From contig JAFXGK010000022.1 in the NCBI GenBank assembly GCA_017513245.1, forward strand, positions 1-64,000: a DNA stretch of 64,000 nucleotides. The letters are read 5' to 3'. Below the pieces are notes generated by a model. The model was not told the DNA's origin. It ran no database searches and worked only from the letters and a program-made list of their open reading frames with translations. This document shows positions 33,391-41,107 of the stretch, piece after piece. The position numbers were made by a program, and so were the translations under genes. Source of the stretch: Clostridia bacterium (GTDB taxonomy: Bacteria > Bacillota > Clostridia > Oscillospirales > Acutalibacteraceae). Position 1 is the stretch's first letter. Every line of letters begins with the position of its first letter.

Positions 33391-33795
33391 ATGAGTTTGT
33401 TTGATTTCTTTAAGAAAAAGAAGGTTGAATTAACAGAAGAACAGTTAAAATGGAATAAAATGTGGGAGCTGTGGACTGAGGAAAAAGTGGCTTCCCCGTA
33501 TGCAGAACTTATGACATATCAAAGTGAAATCAACAATGGTGGACATGACCAGTATTTCTCCAATGTTGAAAATACAGGTGACTTACAAAAAGAACTATCT
33601 ACTTTAGAAACAATTTTATCTGCAAAGTTAAAAGCAAACTTAAAAAAAGCACACAAGGCATATCTTGTTTTGGAAGAAAAAGAGGACGATGAAAAGGCGG
33701 AAGAAACATTAGAACAATGTGATGATGTGTTCTATGAAAACGAGGAAGAAATTAATCGTTTGCTTGAAGAATATGCTTGTAAAATAGAATTGTGA
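33391..33795 (+). CDS. DMP19/DUF4375-like acidic protein
   Basis: A 134-residue, strongly acidic protein. The stretch INNGGHDQYFSN (about 51-62) is the hallmark of the DMP19/DUF4375 family. One studied member, from Neisseria, mimics DNA and titrates a repressor; whether this one does is unknown. Residues 85-125 are rich in Glu and Asp. The ATG has AGAGGTGA upstream. The gene is clearly AT-richer than its neighbours and lies between a hairpin array and copy 2 of the structured element, which suggests acquisition. Confidence 0.75.
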   Translation: MSLFDFFKKKKVELTEEQLKWNKMWELWTEEKVASPYAELMTYQSEINNGGHDQYFSNVENTGDLQKELSTLETILSAKLKANLKKAHKAYLVLEEKEDDEKAEETLEQCDDVFYENEEEINRLLEEYACKIEL

Positions 33796-33822
33796 TTTAA
33801 CCCGCTGTTCACTTAGCAAGGT

Positions 33823-33955
33823 TGAAAGGGGTTTAGGTTTTCCTAACAAGTGAAAAATGTGCCGTACATTTTCCCTGCTTGTTACGGTATGAGACAAAAA
33901 ATTAAGAGCTGTGTAGAAAATTTCTACACAGCTCTTTTACTGTCCTTTAGAGTAC
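33823..33955 (+). repeat. Structured non-coding element, copy 2
   Basis: This second copy of the element at 459-586 has hairpin TTAGG-TTTT-CCTAA (33833-33846), outer stem TAACAAG/CTTGTTA (33844-33850 with 33878-33884), inner stem AAAATGT/ACATTTT (33854-33860 with 33866-33872), conserved ACGGTATGAGACAAAAA (33884-33900), a terminator hairpin (33904-33936) and tail ACTGTCCTTTAGAGTA (33939-33954). The inner stem uses the complementary order to copy 1. Its right end abuts the 3' end of a convergent gene at 33961. Confidence 0.7.
33904..33940 (+). terminator. Terminator inside element copy 2
   Basis: Stem AAGAGCTGTGTAGAAA/TTTCTACACAGCTCTT with a single A in the loop and a TT extension. It is perfect over 16 pairs and also faces the convergent membrane protein gene. 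Confidence 0.85.
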
Positions 33956-33960
33956 AACTC

Positions 33961-34767
33961 TTATTCCTCAGCCTTTATTCTTTTCTTATAGGGTATATTT
34001 GCAAAAACCAAAAGTATTACGGCAAGCACGACCATTGTAACCAGCAGCGAATAAATTATTCCGGTTGCGAGTGCGTACATCGACGGACTCGTGATACCAA
34101 GGCTTGCTATATTTCTGAATATGAGCATATACGCAGGGAAAATAATAAGCATAATTCCTGCGCTTGATACAGCTATACGGAAGAATATTTCCTTGCCCAC
34201 CTTTGCCGTAACGAAAAGCAGTCCCGCCGCGCCGAGGGCGGCTACCGAAAAGACTATCCACACAGCAGGGCTGAGCATAGACGATATCTTACCGCCGAAT
34301 TTTATAAACGCGGAGTTAACTAAGCGCTTATATTCGTCAGCGCAGTGTGTAACGAGGCGATCGATATTTTCTTCGGTGCTGTCCTCGCCCGCCTCAACCT
34401 TTATTTCCTTCTCTTCGGCATAGTCAAGAACGTACTGTTTCATTTGTTCTTTAAAGGAATCAAGATTGACGCTCTCACCGCCGAAGGCCGCGTTCACGGT
34501 TGCGTTTATGTCACGCGAGAGTTGCCCTCTATCCAATTTATCATTGAAAAAATCCTGCGGCAGTCCGCCGGGGATTGCATAGCCTTCAAGCTCTGCGAGC
34601 ACTTCTTCCGTCACCTTTTTATCGTAGCTTTTGCCCGTAAGAAGCGAAAAATAGGGTTTTGAAAACACTATTCCCACCGTGAGCGCAATTATCGCAAGGG
34701 CCAGCAAAACCGCAGACGCAAAGGCAATAATCGCGGCTAATGCTTTTTTAAAAACTTCACTTTTCAT
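33961..34767 (-). CDS. Polytopic membrane protein of the sortase cluster
   Basis: A 268-residue protein of no recognised family. An N-terminal membrane helix (about 10-35) is followed by an extracytoplasmic helical domain (about 38-165, containing a Glu/Lys-rich stretch) and three more membrane helices (about 168-190, 195-220, 232-258), then a Lys-rich tail. It lies 10 bases after the sortase gene and is probably co-transcribed. It may assist presentation of the sortase substrate. Function unknown. Confidence 0.65.
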   Translation of the reverse strand: MKSEVFKKALAAIIAFASAVLLALAIIALTVGIVFSKPYFSLLTGKSYDKKVTEEVLAELEGYAIPGGLPQDFFNDKLDRGQLSRDINATVNAAFGGESVNLDSFKEQMKQYVLDYAEEKEIKVEAGEDSTEENIDRLVTHCADEYKRLVNSAFIKFGGKISSMLSPAVWIVFSVAALGAAGLLFVTAKVGKEIFFRIAVSSAGIMLIIFPAYMLIFRNIASLGITSPSMYALATGIIYSLLVTMVVLAVILLVFANIPYKKRIKAEE

Positions 34768-34776
34768 CTGTTTTTC

Positions 34777-35433
34777 CTATTCGTTATAAAGAATTTTAGG
34801 ACCCGATACATACTTGGCTCCCACGCAGAAGCGGTAACGGGTAATTCCCAAGGCGTCAAACGGGTAGCAGGTATAAAGCTCCAGATTTTCGTGGTCGGCA
34901 TCGAGGTTATACCAGCTGCTGTCGTTAGCCTTTTCGATGGTCACCGAGCCTACTTCGTATACATAGTTACCATAGTTTGTATCGATTTCGATTTTATCGC
35001 CTACCTCAACCTCGCCGAGTGTGTGCAGGTAGGTATTATTATGCCCCGAAATAAGCACGGTAGTTCCGCTTCCGATAAACATTGTACCTATGTACTGGCA
35101 CACGCCCTTTTTCAGCAATTTATCGTTATCGCCGTAGTAAAGAGGCGCCTTAATATCGGCCGACTCTATGCGAAGTTCACCATAACAGTCGCCGTATTTC
35201 GGAAAGGTCATAACGCTCGACGGCACCGTGTCGGTATAACCGTCAAGACGGTTAAGCATAAGCTCCTGCGACTGGTATTCCTTTCCGCCTGTTATTAAGT
35301 CCCACATTCCGTCAACGGTAGACAGAATAGAACCAAATGCCAAATAAATCAGCAAATATCCCGTTAAAGCAAAGGCTAACGGCGCAATAACTCGCGCCGT
35401 TAGCCACTTTAAACCTTTGATTTTAATTTGCAC
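34777..35433 (-). CDS. Sortase family transpeptidase
   Basis: A 218-residue membrane-bound sortase. One N-terminal helix (about 13-38) anchors it. The catalytic domain (about 80-210) has His131 in VLISGHNNTYL, Cys189 in LELYTCYPF and Arg199 in TRYRF, the complete triad. It joins C-terminal sorting signals of surface proteins to the wall or to each other. It lies between a small secreted protein ending in a KTTG-type signal and a membrane protein, forming a three-gene unit. The class is uncertain; the TCYPF context suits class D- or C-like enzymes. Confidence 0.9.
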   Translation of the reverse strand: MQIKIKGLKWLTARVIAPLAFALTGYLLIYLAFGSILSTVDGMWDLITGGKEYQSQELMLNRLDGYTDTVPSSVMTFPKYGDCYGELRIESADIKAPLYYGDNDKLLKKGVCQYIGTMFIGSGTTVLISGHNNTYLHTLGEVEVGDKIEIDTNYGNYVYEVGSVTIEKANDSSWYNLDADHENLELYTCYPFDALGITRYRFCVGAKYVSGPKILYNE

Positions 35434-35436
35434 GGC

Positions 35437-36033
35437 TTAGAAAAGTCTTGCCTTTTTTGCTGCGCCGAGAGCGCCTACTACTACGAGAGCAAAGCCTGCG
35501 CAAACAGCGATAAGAGCGGTGTAGTTGAACTCAGCACCGGTGGTCTTGATGATAGCGTCGTCATCAAATACGGTTGCGCCTGCAGCGTTGGTAATAACAA
35601 CGTGCTCACCGTCGAATACGAGGGTAAGTCCTACAACCTTACAAGCCTTCTGGCCCTTATCGAGGATAGCCTTACGGGTTGCGGTCGGGAAATGAACGAA
35701 ATCTACGGTGTCGCCCTTAAGATAGGAAGCGTCAGCCGAAAGGGTTTCCTTAACGAGAGCTTCGCCTTCCTTAACGAAAGCGATGATAGCATCAGCGTCA
35801 GCAGGGGTGATGTCACCCTCGGTGCTTGCAAAGAAAGCCTTTGCCTGATTTACATAGTTGGTGGGAATCTTAAAGGTGAAATCCTTGCCGCCTACCTTGT
35901 AGGTTTCCTTAGAGCCAAGGAAGTCAACAACCTTCTGCTCGTTGGCACCGAATGTGCCTGCTGCAGAAGCAGAGAATGCGAAAACAGAAACGATTAAAAG
36001 CGCTGCGAAAAGTACTGCGAAAAACTTTTTCAT
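35437..36033 (-). CDS. Small surface protein with KTTG-type sorting signal
   Basis: A 198-residue secreted protein, not a recognised family. The signal peptide ends near SASA (residue 25). The body (25-160) is a small alpha/beta domain. The C-terminus has IKTTGAEF (KTTG at 163-166), a hydrophobic helix and KKARLF, the layout of a sortase sorting signal with KTTG in place of LPXTG. The ATG at 36033 is preferred over a TTG at 36042. The gene ends 4 bases from the sortase gene, its likely partner. Confidence 0.75.
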   Translation of the reverse strand: MKKFFAVLFAALLIVSVFAFSASAAGTFGANEQKVVDFLGSKETYKVGGKDFTFKIPTNYVNQAKAFFASTEGDITPADADAIIAFVKEGEALVKETLSADASYLKGDTVDFVHFPTATRKAILDKGQKACKVVGLTLVFDGEHVVITNAAGATVFDDDAIIKTTGAEFNYTALIAVCAGFALVVVGALGAAKKARLF

Positions 36034-36068
36034 AATATTCAACCTCTCTTTGAGTATATGTTTTTATT

Positions 36069-36097
36069 AGTATAACACACCTGCGCCCAAATGTAAA
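36069..36097 (-). promoter_or_regulatory. Promoter of the sortase cluster
   Basis: Minus-strand TTTACA (36092-36097), a 17-base spacer and TATACT (36069-36074), about 35 bases before the ATG at 36033. Confidence 0.7.
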
Positions 36098-36218
36098 CTA
36101 TATTTTTTAAGAAGTAATAAAATAAAATTATTTTTCTTTTCGGTAAAATTACTCTTCTATTCTGTAGTATTATTTGGTATAATAAGTAAAATGGATGATT
36201 GTTTGGAGGCTGACTGCA

Positions 36219-36983
36219 TTGAATATAAACATTGACGGTCTGGACATTCACTATATCGACGAGGGCGAGGGTCCGGTTTGCCTGTTTTTACACGGCTGGG
36301 GCTCTTCGTGCGACGCCTACCGCGGAGTTATCACTGCAATAAAGGGCAACTACCGCTGTATCGCCATTGATTTTCCGGGATTTGGCAAAAGCCAAATAAT
36401 GGATGCTCCTTGGGGACTTGACGACTACACCTCCTTAGTAAAGAAGTTTTGCTCGGCGCTCGAGCTTGGTGACCCGATTATCTTCGGTCATTCACACGGC
36501 GGCCGCGTTGCACTGAAAATTGCGGCAGAAAAAATTCTCCGCCCTCAGAAAATGGTGCTTTTTGATGCGGCAGGTCTTATTCCCAAAAAGAGCCTTAAAA
36601 CCCGTGTTCGCGCCCGAAGTTTTAAGATAATTAAGGGTTTTTGCACCCTGCCGGGACTCAAAAAGCCCTGCGCAGGTCTATTGGAACGCGCGAGAAACTA
36701 CTATGGCTCGGCCGATTATAACGCGGCTCCGCCCGTGCTCCGTCAGACGCTCGTATCCCTCGTTAACACCGACCTTCGCGATATTTTAGAGAAAATCGAG
36801 GCATCGACTCTGCTTATCTGGGGAGAAAACGATACCGCCACTCCCCTGGCCGATGCTAAAATAATTGAAAGCAAAATCAAAGACTGCGGTCTTTACGTTA
36901 TAGAAAACGCAGGTCACTGGTCGTTTGTTGAGTACCCGGGCATTGCAGTCGCCGCAGTAAAAAGTTTTTTAGGGGTTAGATAA
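36219..36983 (+). CDS. Alpha/beta hydrolase
   Basis: A 254-residue cytosolic hydrolase. The oxyanion segment LFLHGWGSS is near residue 26, the nucleophile elbow GHSHGG near 85, the acid Asp near IWGENDTATP, and the His in ENAGHWSFVE. The start is probably TTG at 36219, because GGAGG lies 9 bases upstream and the ATG at 36195 has no ribosome binding site. A TATAAT at 36178-36183 is a likely -10 box. Its stop overlaps the next start (TAATG), so it is coupled to the MurF-like gene. Substrate unknown. Confidence 0.85.
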   Translation: MNINIDGLDIHYIDEGEGPVCLFLHGWGSSCDAYRGVITAIKGNYRCIAIDFPGFGKSQIMDAPWGLDDYTSLVKKFCSALELGDPIIFGHSHGGRVALKIAAEKILRPQKMVLFDAAGLIPKKSLKTRVRARSFKIIKGFCTLPGLKKPCAGLLERARNYYGSADYNAAPPVLRQTLVSLVNTDLRDILEKIEASTLLIWGENDTATPLADAKIIESKIKDCGLYVIENAGHWSFVEYPGIAVAAVKSFLGVR

Positions 36984-38605
36984 TGGAGTATTTAATTTTT
37001 AAGGCAGTTTTCGCCTTAATACTTGCTATATGCGCAACGGTAGGCGTTACCCGCCAGTTCCAGATGCTGCAGCAAAATTCATATTTTGCCTCCCGCTATT
37101 TCGGTTGGCTGAAGCTAAACCGCCCGTTTTCTTTCGGCCGCGTGTTTTCGCTTTTGTTGGGCGGCGGCGTTATAGCGTCGTGCATTCTTTTTGAGCGCTC
37201 CTTCGGTGACGCCGACCACAGCCGCTATGTAACGGCAATTATTCTCGGCAGTGTGTTTACCGTTTTATCACTTTTAGCCGCTTATGCATGCGCCGCGGCG
37301 CCGATAAAACAAAACCGCCGCTCGATAAAGCCGCTGGTCTGTACCGCAAGGGTAAAACGTATGTACGTGACAGCGGCCGTGCTTTGTCTTACGCTTGGCG
37401 CAGCTTCGTTAGTTGAGGGCGCGGCAGGACTCGTCTTCCTTGCCGTTCTTCTTATCCTCTGCTTCCTGCCTTGGACGCTTACTTTTATTGTTCTCGGTAT
37501 AACTAAGCCCATAGAAAAGCTTATTGCAAAAAAATATATAAACGAGGCAAAGCGTATACTCAAAAACCGCCCCTCGCTTACCACGGTTGGCGTTACGGGC
37601 AGCTACGGCAAAACGGGTACTAAGTTTATTTTAAAAGGTCTGCTTGAAGAGGGCCTTAACGTTACCGCAACACCCGGCAGCTTTAATACCCCGATGGGTG
37701 TCGTTCGCACCGTGCGCGAGCATCTTCGCCCCGAGACCGAGGTCTTCATCTGTGAGATGGGCGCCAAGAAAAAGGGTGATATTAAGGAAATTTGCGATAT
37801 TGCCGCGCCGCAGATAGGCGTTATTACCTCGGTTGGGCCCCAGCACCTTGATACCTTCGGCAGTGTAGAAACGGTGGCCGATACCAAGTTCGAGCTGGCC
37901 GACAGTGCAAACGAAGTATTTTTAAACTACGACAATGAGATAATACGCGCTCGCGGAGCAAAATATAACACCACCTCCTACGGCACCACGCCCGACTGCG
38001 ACGTATACGCCGAGGATATTTCATACGGTAGTTTCGGCGCCGATTTCGCGGTTGTTTGCGATGACGAACGAATTCCGATTTCAACCCGTCTGCTCGGCAA
38101 GCATAACGTGCTTAACATTACCGCAGGCGTAGCCGTCGCAAAGCGACTCGGTCTTTCGAGTAAGGCAATTTCCTATGCCGTTTCGCGACTCTCGCCCACC
38201 GAGCACCGACTCGAGCTTAAAAACTTTATAAACGGCTCGCTTATGATAGACGACGCCTATAACGCAAATCCCGAAGGCTCGGTTGAGGCGGTTAACGTGC
38301 TCGGTAGTTTTGACGGCCGCAAAAAAATCTTGGTTACTCCGGGTCTTGTCGAGTTAGGCGACAAGGAATATGAATATAATTATAATTTAGGTCTTGCGGC
38401 GGCAGAAAAATGCGATATAATTATACTTGTCGGACAAAATCGCTCCATCCCCTTAAGGGATGCCATAAACACGACCGATTTTAATAAGGATAATATTTTT
38501 GTCGTTTCCTCGTTTGCCGAGGCAATGGAAAGGTTGCGCGTGTTAACCGATAAAAACACCGTTACCCTCATTGAAAACGACCTGCCCGACAACTATTTAA
38601 ACTAA
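36983..38605 (+). CDS. MurF-like Mur ligase with membrane N-terminus
   Basis: A 540-residue protein. Residues 1-180 contain about five membrane helices in place of the usual MurF N-terminal substrate domain. From about residue 197 it is a Mur ligase: P-loop GVTGSYGKTGTK (about 203-214), EMGAKKKGDI, and VGPQHLDTFGS, then the C-terminal domain with IDDAYNANPEG, the motif typical of MurF. MurF adds D-Ala-D-Ala to UDP-MurNAc-tripeptide. It is followed by ddl, which makes that dipeptide, supporting the role. The membrane domain suggests it acts at the inner membrane face near MraY. A paralogous ligase role cannot be excluded. Confidence 0.85.
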   Translation: MEYLIFKAVFALILAICATVGVTRQFQMLQQNSYFASRYFGWLKLNRPFSFGRVFSLLLGGGVIASCILFERSFGDADHSRYVTAIILGSVFTVLSLLAAYACAAAPIKQNRRSIKPLVCTARVKRMYVTAAVLCLTLGAASLVEGAAGLVFLAVLLILCFLPWTLTFIVLGITKPIEKLIAKKYINEAKRILKNRPSLTTVGVTGSYGKTGTKFILKGLLEEGLNVTATPGSFNTPMGVVRTVREHLRPETEVFICEMGAKKKGDIKEICDIAAPQIGVITSVGPQHLDTFGSVETVADTKFELADSANEVFLNYDNEIIRARGAKYNTTSYGTTPDCDVYAEDISYGSFGADFAVVCDDERIPISTRLLGKHNVLNITAGVAVAKRLGLSSKAISYAVSRLSPTEHRLELKNFINGSLMIDDAYNANPEGSVEAVNVLGSFDGRKKILVTPGLVELGDKEYEYNYNLGLAAAEKCDIIILVGQNRSIPLRDAINTTDFNKDNIFVVSSFAEAMERLRVLTDKNTVTLIENDLPDNYLN

Positions 38606-38623
38606 CCCTCAGGAGGGATATAT

Positions 38624-39814
38624 ATGTCAATTAACGTTGCGGTATTTTTCGGCTGCTGCTCGGTTGAGCACGAGGTTTCAATCATCTCGGCCGTTCAGGC
38701 TATGCACAGTTTTGACCGTGAGAAGTATAATATTATTCCCGTTTACGTAACCAAAGAAGGCGTTATGACCACGGGTGACGAACTTTTTGACATTGAAAAC
38801 TATAAGGATTTACCCGCGCTCTTAAAAAAGCTGCGCGCCGTTACCCTCGTTCGTGAGGGCGGAGAGGTTGTTATGAAGGGCTTTTCGATGTTCGCGAAGG
38901 CTACACGTATCGACGTTGCCTTCCCCATCGTTCACGGCACCAACTGCGAGGACGGCACCGTTCAGGGCCTTTTCGAATTTTTGCGCCTGCCTTACGTTGG
39001 CTGCGATATCATTTCGTCGGCCGTCGGTATGGATAAGGTTATTTTTAAAGACGTTTTAGCTTCGGCCGGACTTCCCGTTCTTCCCTGCGTCAGTTTTTAT
39101 TCGCGCGAATATTTTGAAGACCGCGAAGCACTTTTATCGAAAATCGAAAAAGAAATCGGCCTGCCCGCTATCGTAAAGCCTGCCAACCTCGGCTCGAGCG
39201 TTGGCATTACCAAGGTTAACACACCTGAGGAACTCATCGACGCGATTACTCTCGCCGCCACCTTTGCAGACAAGATTCTCGTTGAACGCGCCATAGTCGG
39301 CCTTCGCGAGATTAACTGCTCGGTGCTCGGCGACTACGATGAATGCATCGCCTCCTGCTGTGAGGAGCCCATCGCCCACGACGCTATACTATCCTTCGAG
39401 GATAAGTATCTTTCGGGCGGCGGCAAAAAAAGCGGCGGCAGCAAGGGTATGCAGTCGCTCTCGCGTATTATTCCGGCCGAAATCTCGGAGGATAAGACCG
39501 AAGAAATCCGTCGTCTTGCCTGCCGCGTTATTAAGGCCATAGGCGGCGCAGGAATTGCGCGAATCGACTTTATGCTCGACACCGCCGACGGCGACAAGGT
39601 GTACGTTAACGAAATCAACACCATCCCCGGCTCGCTCGCTTTCTACCTTTGGGAAAAGAGCGATATCAGTTATAAGGAACTGCTCTCACGCGCCGTTGAC
39701 CTTGCCTTTAAACGCGCAAGAAAGCAGAAAAATTTAAACTTTACCTTTGAATCCAACATTCTCTCGGGCGTAAAGCTTGGCGGAACCAAGGGCGCGAAGG
39801 GATCTAAAATGTAA
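38624..39814 (+). CDS. ddl: D-alanine--D-alanine ligase
   Basis: A 396-residue ATP-grasp ligase that makes D-Ala-D-Ala. VEHEVS (N-terminal catalytic Glu), NLGSSVG (glycine loop) and INTIPGSLAFYLW (metal and substrate site) are intact. The omega-loop region has FEDKYLSGGGKKSGGSKG, which includes a Gly/Lys/Ser-rich insertion not usual in Ddl. The C-terminal 28 residues are an extra basic Gly-rich tail. The ATG has AGGAGG upstream. It is the third gene of the hydrolase-MurF-ddl operon. Confidence 0.92.
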   Translation: MSINVAVFFGCCSVEHEVSIISAVQAMHSFDREKYNIIPVYVTKEGVMTTGDELFDIENYKDLPALLKKLRAVTLVREGGEVVMKGFSMFAKATRIDVAFPIVHGTNCEDGTVQGLFEFLRLPYVGCDIISSAVGMDKVIFKDVLASAGLPVLPCVSFYSREYFEDREALLSKIEKEIGLPAIVKPANLGSSVGITKVNTPEELIDAITLAATFADKILVERAIVGLREINCSVLGDYDECIASCCEEPIAHDAILSFEDKYLSGGGKKSGGSKGMQSLSRIIPAEISEDKTEEIRRLACRVIKAIGGAGIARIDFMLDTADGDKVYVNEINTIPGSLAFYLWEKSDISYKELLSRAVDLAFKRARKQKNLNFTFESNILSGVKLGGTKGAKGSKM

Positions 39815-39815
39815 C

Positions 39816-39852
39816 AAAAAAGTCCTTAGTCTTGCGACTAAGGACTTTTTTT
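39816..39852. terminator. Bidirectional terminator
   Basis: Stem AAGTCCTTAGTC/GACTAAGGACTT with TTGC loop and long A- and T-runs, between the convergent ddl and ECF S-component genes. Confidence 0.9.
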
Positions 39853-40369
39853 ATTTAATTTTTTGCATTACCCTATTAAGCGGATAGAAAAGGAGTGCGG
39901 TAGTAAGTATATTACTTATGCAGTGAATAACGTCAAAACCGAGGCCTGACGCTATCCAACTGACACCAAAGCCGACTCCGCCTATAAAGAAATTCGGGAT
40001 ACTCGAAAGCACGCCGAAAAGAATGCCGAAAATACCCGCGATTACCGTATAGATTGCAGGACTGCCGAATCGGCGCACAGCGCAAATCACAAGCACGAGT
40101 ATCGCCCACACGTATAGATAGGATATCATCCAAACGCCGGTAGGATACAAAAGCAGTTGCGCCGCCACGAAGGTATACACCGACCAAAGGGCCTTAAGTC
40201 CTACGTTGTGGGTTAGCAGTATTATAAGCACCGTTACGAGTTCGATATTCGGTAATGCAGCCAGCACCTCTTTAGACACAATAAACAGCGCCGCAAAGAG
40301 AGATAACAGTATTATTTCGCGAAGGGTCGTTTTAGCCCTTTGTGTAGGTCGCTTCAAATCGGTCTCCAT
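39851..40369 (-). CDS. ECF transporter S component, probably for cobalamin
   Basis: A 172-residue membrane protein with about six helices, the size and pattern of ECF transporter substrate-binding (S) subunits. It lies downstream of a cobalamin riboswitch and a DUF4430 gene, so vitamin B12 or a precursor is the probable substrate. The ATG at 40369 overlaps the DUF4430 gene by 38 bases and has no clear ribosome binding site. A TTG at 40357 with GGAG upstream is an alternative start. The shared energising module (EcfA/A'/T) is not in the window. Confidence 0.8.
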   Translation of the reverse strand: METDLKRPTQRAKTTLREIILLSLFAALFIVSKEVLAALPNIELVTVLIILLTHNVGLKALWSVYTFVAAQLLLYPTGVWMISYLYVWAILVLVICAVRRFGSPAIYTVIAGIFGILFGVLSSIPNFFIGGVGFGVSWIASGLGFDVIHCISNILTTALLFYPLNRVMQKIK

Positions 40370-40730
40370 CCTCTATTATGAGTTCGTTCATACCTTTTGT
40401 GGTCATAAGGCCATCCTCGGTTATGCACCACCAGGCATTATCGTTTGCCCATACCGCCTCAACGCCGTCGATTACGGTGTAGAAGCCTGCCTTATACTCG
40501 GCCTCGGTGATAAGCTTTTCTTCCAACAGTGCATCAGCGAGGTACTCGGCATCGGTGGAAATTTCGTACGCCTTTTGTTCCCCGTTTTCATACACTACGG
40601 TGAAGGTTATGTCCTTGTTGCCCGTCGCCGCTTGGTCAGACAGCAGGTTCGGCACTAAGACTGCCGCGGCTATAAGCAGCAAAAGCACGGCCGCAAGAAT
40701 GCTAAACAGTATAATTTTCTTTTTTTGCAT
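40332..40730 (-). CDS. Membrane-anchored DUF4430 protein
   Basis: A 132-residue extracytoplasmic protein. One N-terminal helix (about 5-30) anchors it. The rest (40-130) is a DUF4430 domain, related to the C-terminal domain of transcobalamin and intrinsic factor, with WWCITEDG in the expected place. It probably captures cobalamin and hands it to the S component encoded directly downstream. Expression is under a cobalamin riboswitch. Confidence 0.85.
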   Translation of the reverse strand: MQKKKIILFSILAAVLLLLIAAAVLVPNLLSDQAATGNKDITFTVVYENGEQKAYEISTDAEYLADALLEEKLITEAEYKAGFYTVIDGVEAVWANDNAWWCITEDGLMTTKGMNELIIEDGDRFEATYTKG

Positions 40731-40849
40731 TAAAAAAACTCCCTTTTATCTTACTTGACAAAGTTTCGATACAAAGAGAGAATCAGAAGTAAACCCCATC
40801 GCTCTGACCAACGAACGAGGTTCCCTTGGTGACCGTCAAGAACTCGTGA

Positions 40850-41005
40850 CACTCTGCACCGAAAGTTATAGGTAAGTCTTCCGACTGGGGGCTCAAGCGA
40901 ATAACGCAGCCTTCCCGCAAAAGCAGTGGCACACAGCGTTTTCTTGCCCGTCACGGCGACGAGTTCGTCGGGGAATTACACCCCGTTCCTTATTAAGTCT
41001 TGTAA
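40850..41005 (-). ncRNA. Cobalamin riboswitch
   Basis: The minus-strand RNA carries cobalamin riboswitch landmarks in order: AAGGAACGGGGTGTAATTCC near the 5' end, GCCACTG, GCGGGAAGGC, and the B12-box-like CCAGTCGGAAGACTTACC near 40873-40890. A further paired region between 40750 and 40850 is a likely expression platform before the DUF4430 start. It should lower expression of the B12 capture and uptake genes when cobalamin is plentiful. Confidence 0.88.
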
Positions 41006-41073
41006 AAAGACGCCTATAGCATTTATTAATTTGTCAATGTGATTATAGCACCGAGCGCGATTATTGTCAAATT

Positions 41074-41107
41074 AAAAGAGCCCGAAACTGCGTTTCGGGC
41101 TCTTTTT
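41074..41107 (-). terminator. Terminator after the SGNH genes
   Basis: Stem AAAAGAGCCCGAAAC/GTTTCGGGCTCTTTT (approximate), with T-runs on both sides. It ends the minus-strand SGNH transcript. Confidence 0.88.

Noticed and set aside
33823-33955. Integron attC site as a firm call for the structured element
   Set aside because: The outer stem resembles R boxes, but RYYYAAC and GTTRRRY are not matched exactly and no integrase gene is in the window. It is kept only as a hypothesis.
40751-40954. A 67-codon minus-strand frame before the DUF4430 gene
   Set aside because: It runs through the cobalamin riboswitch and its expression platform, so translation is not expected.
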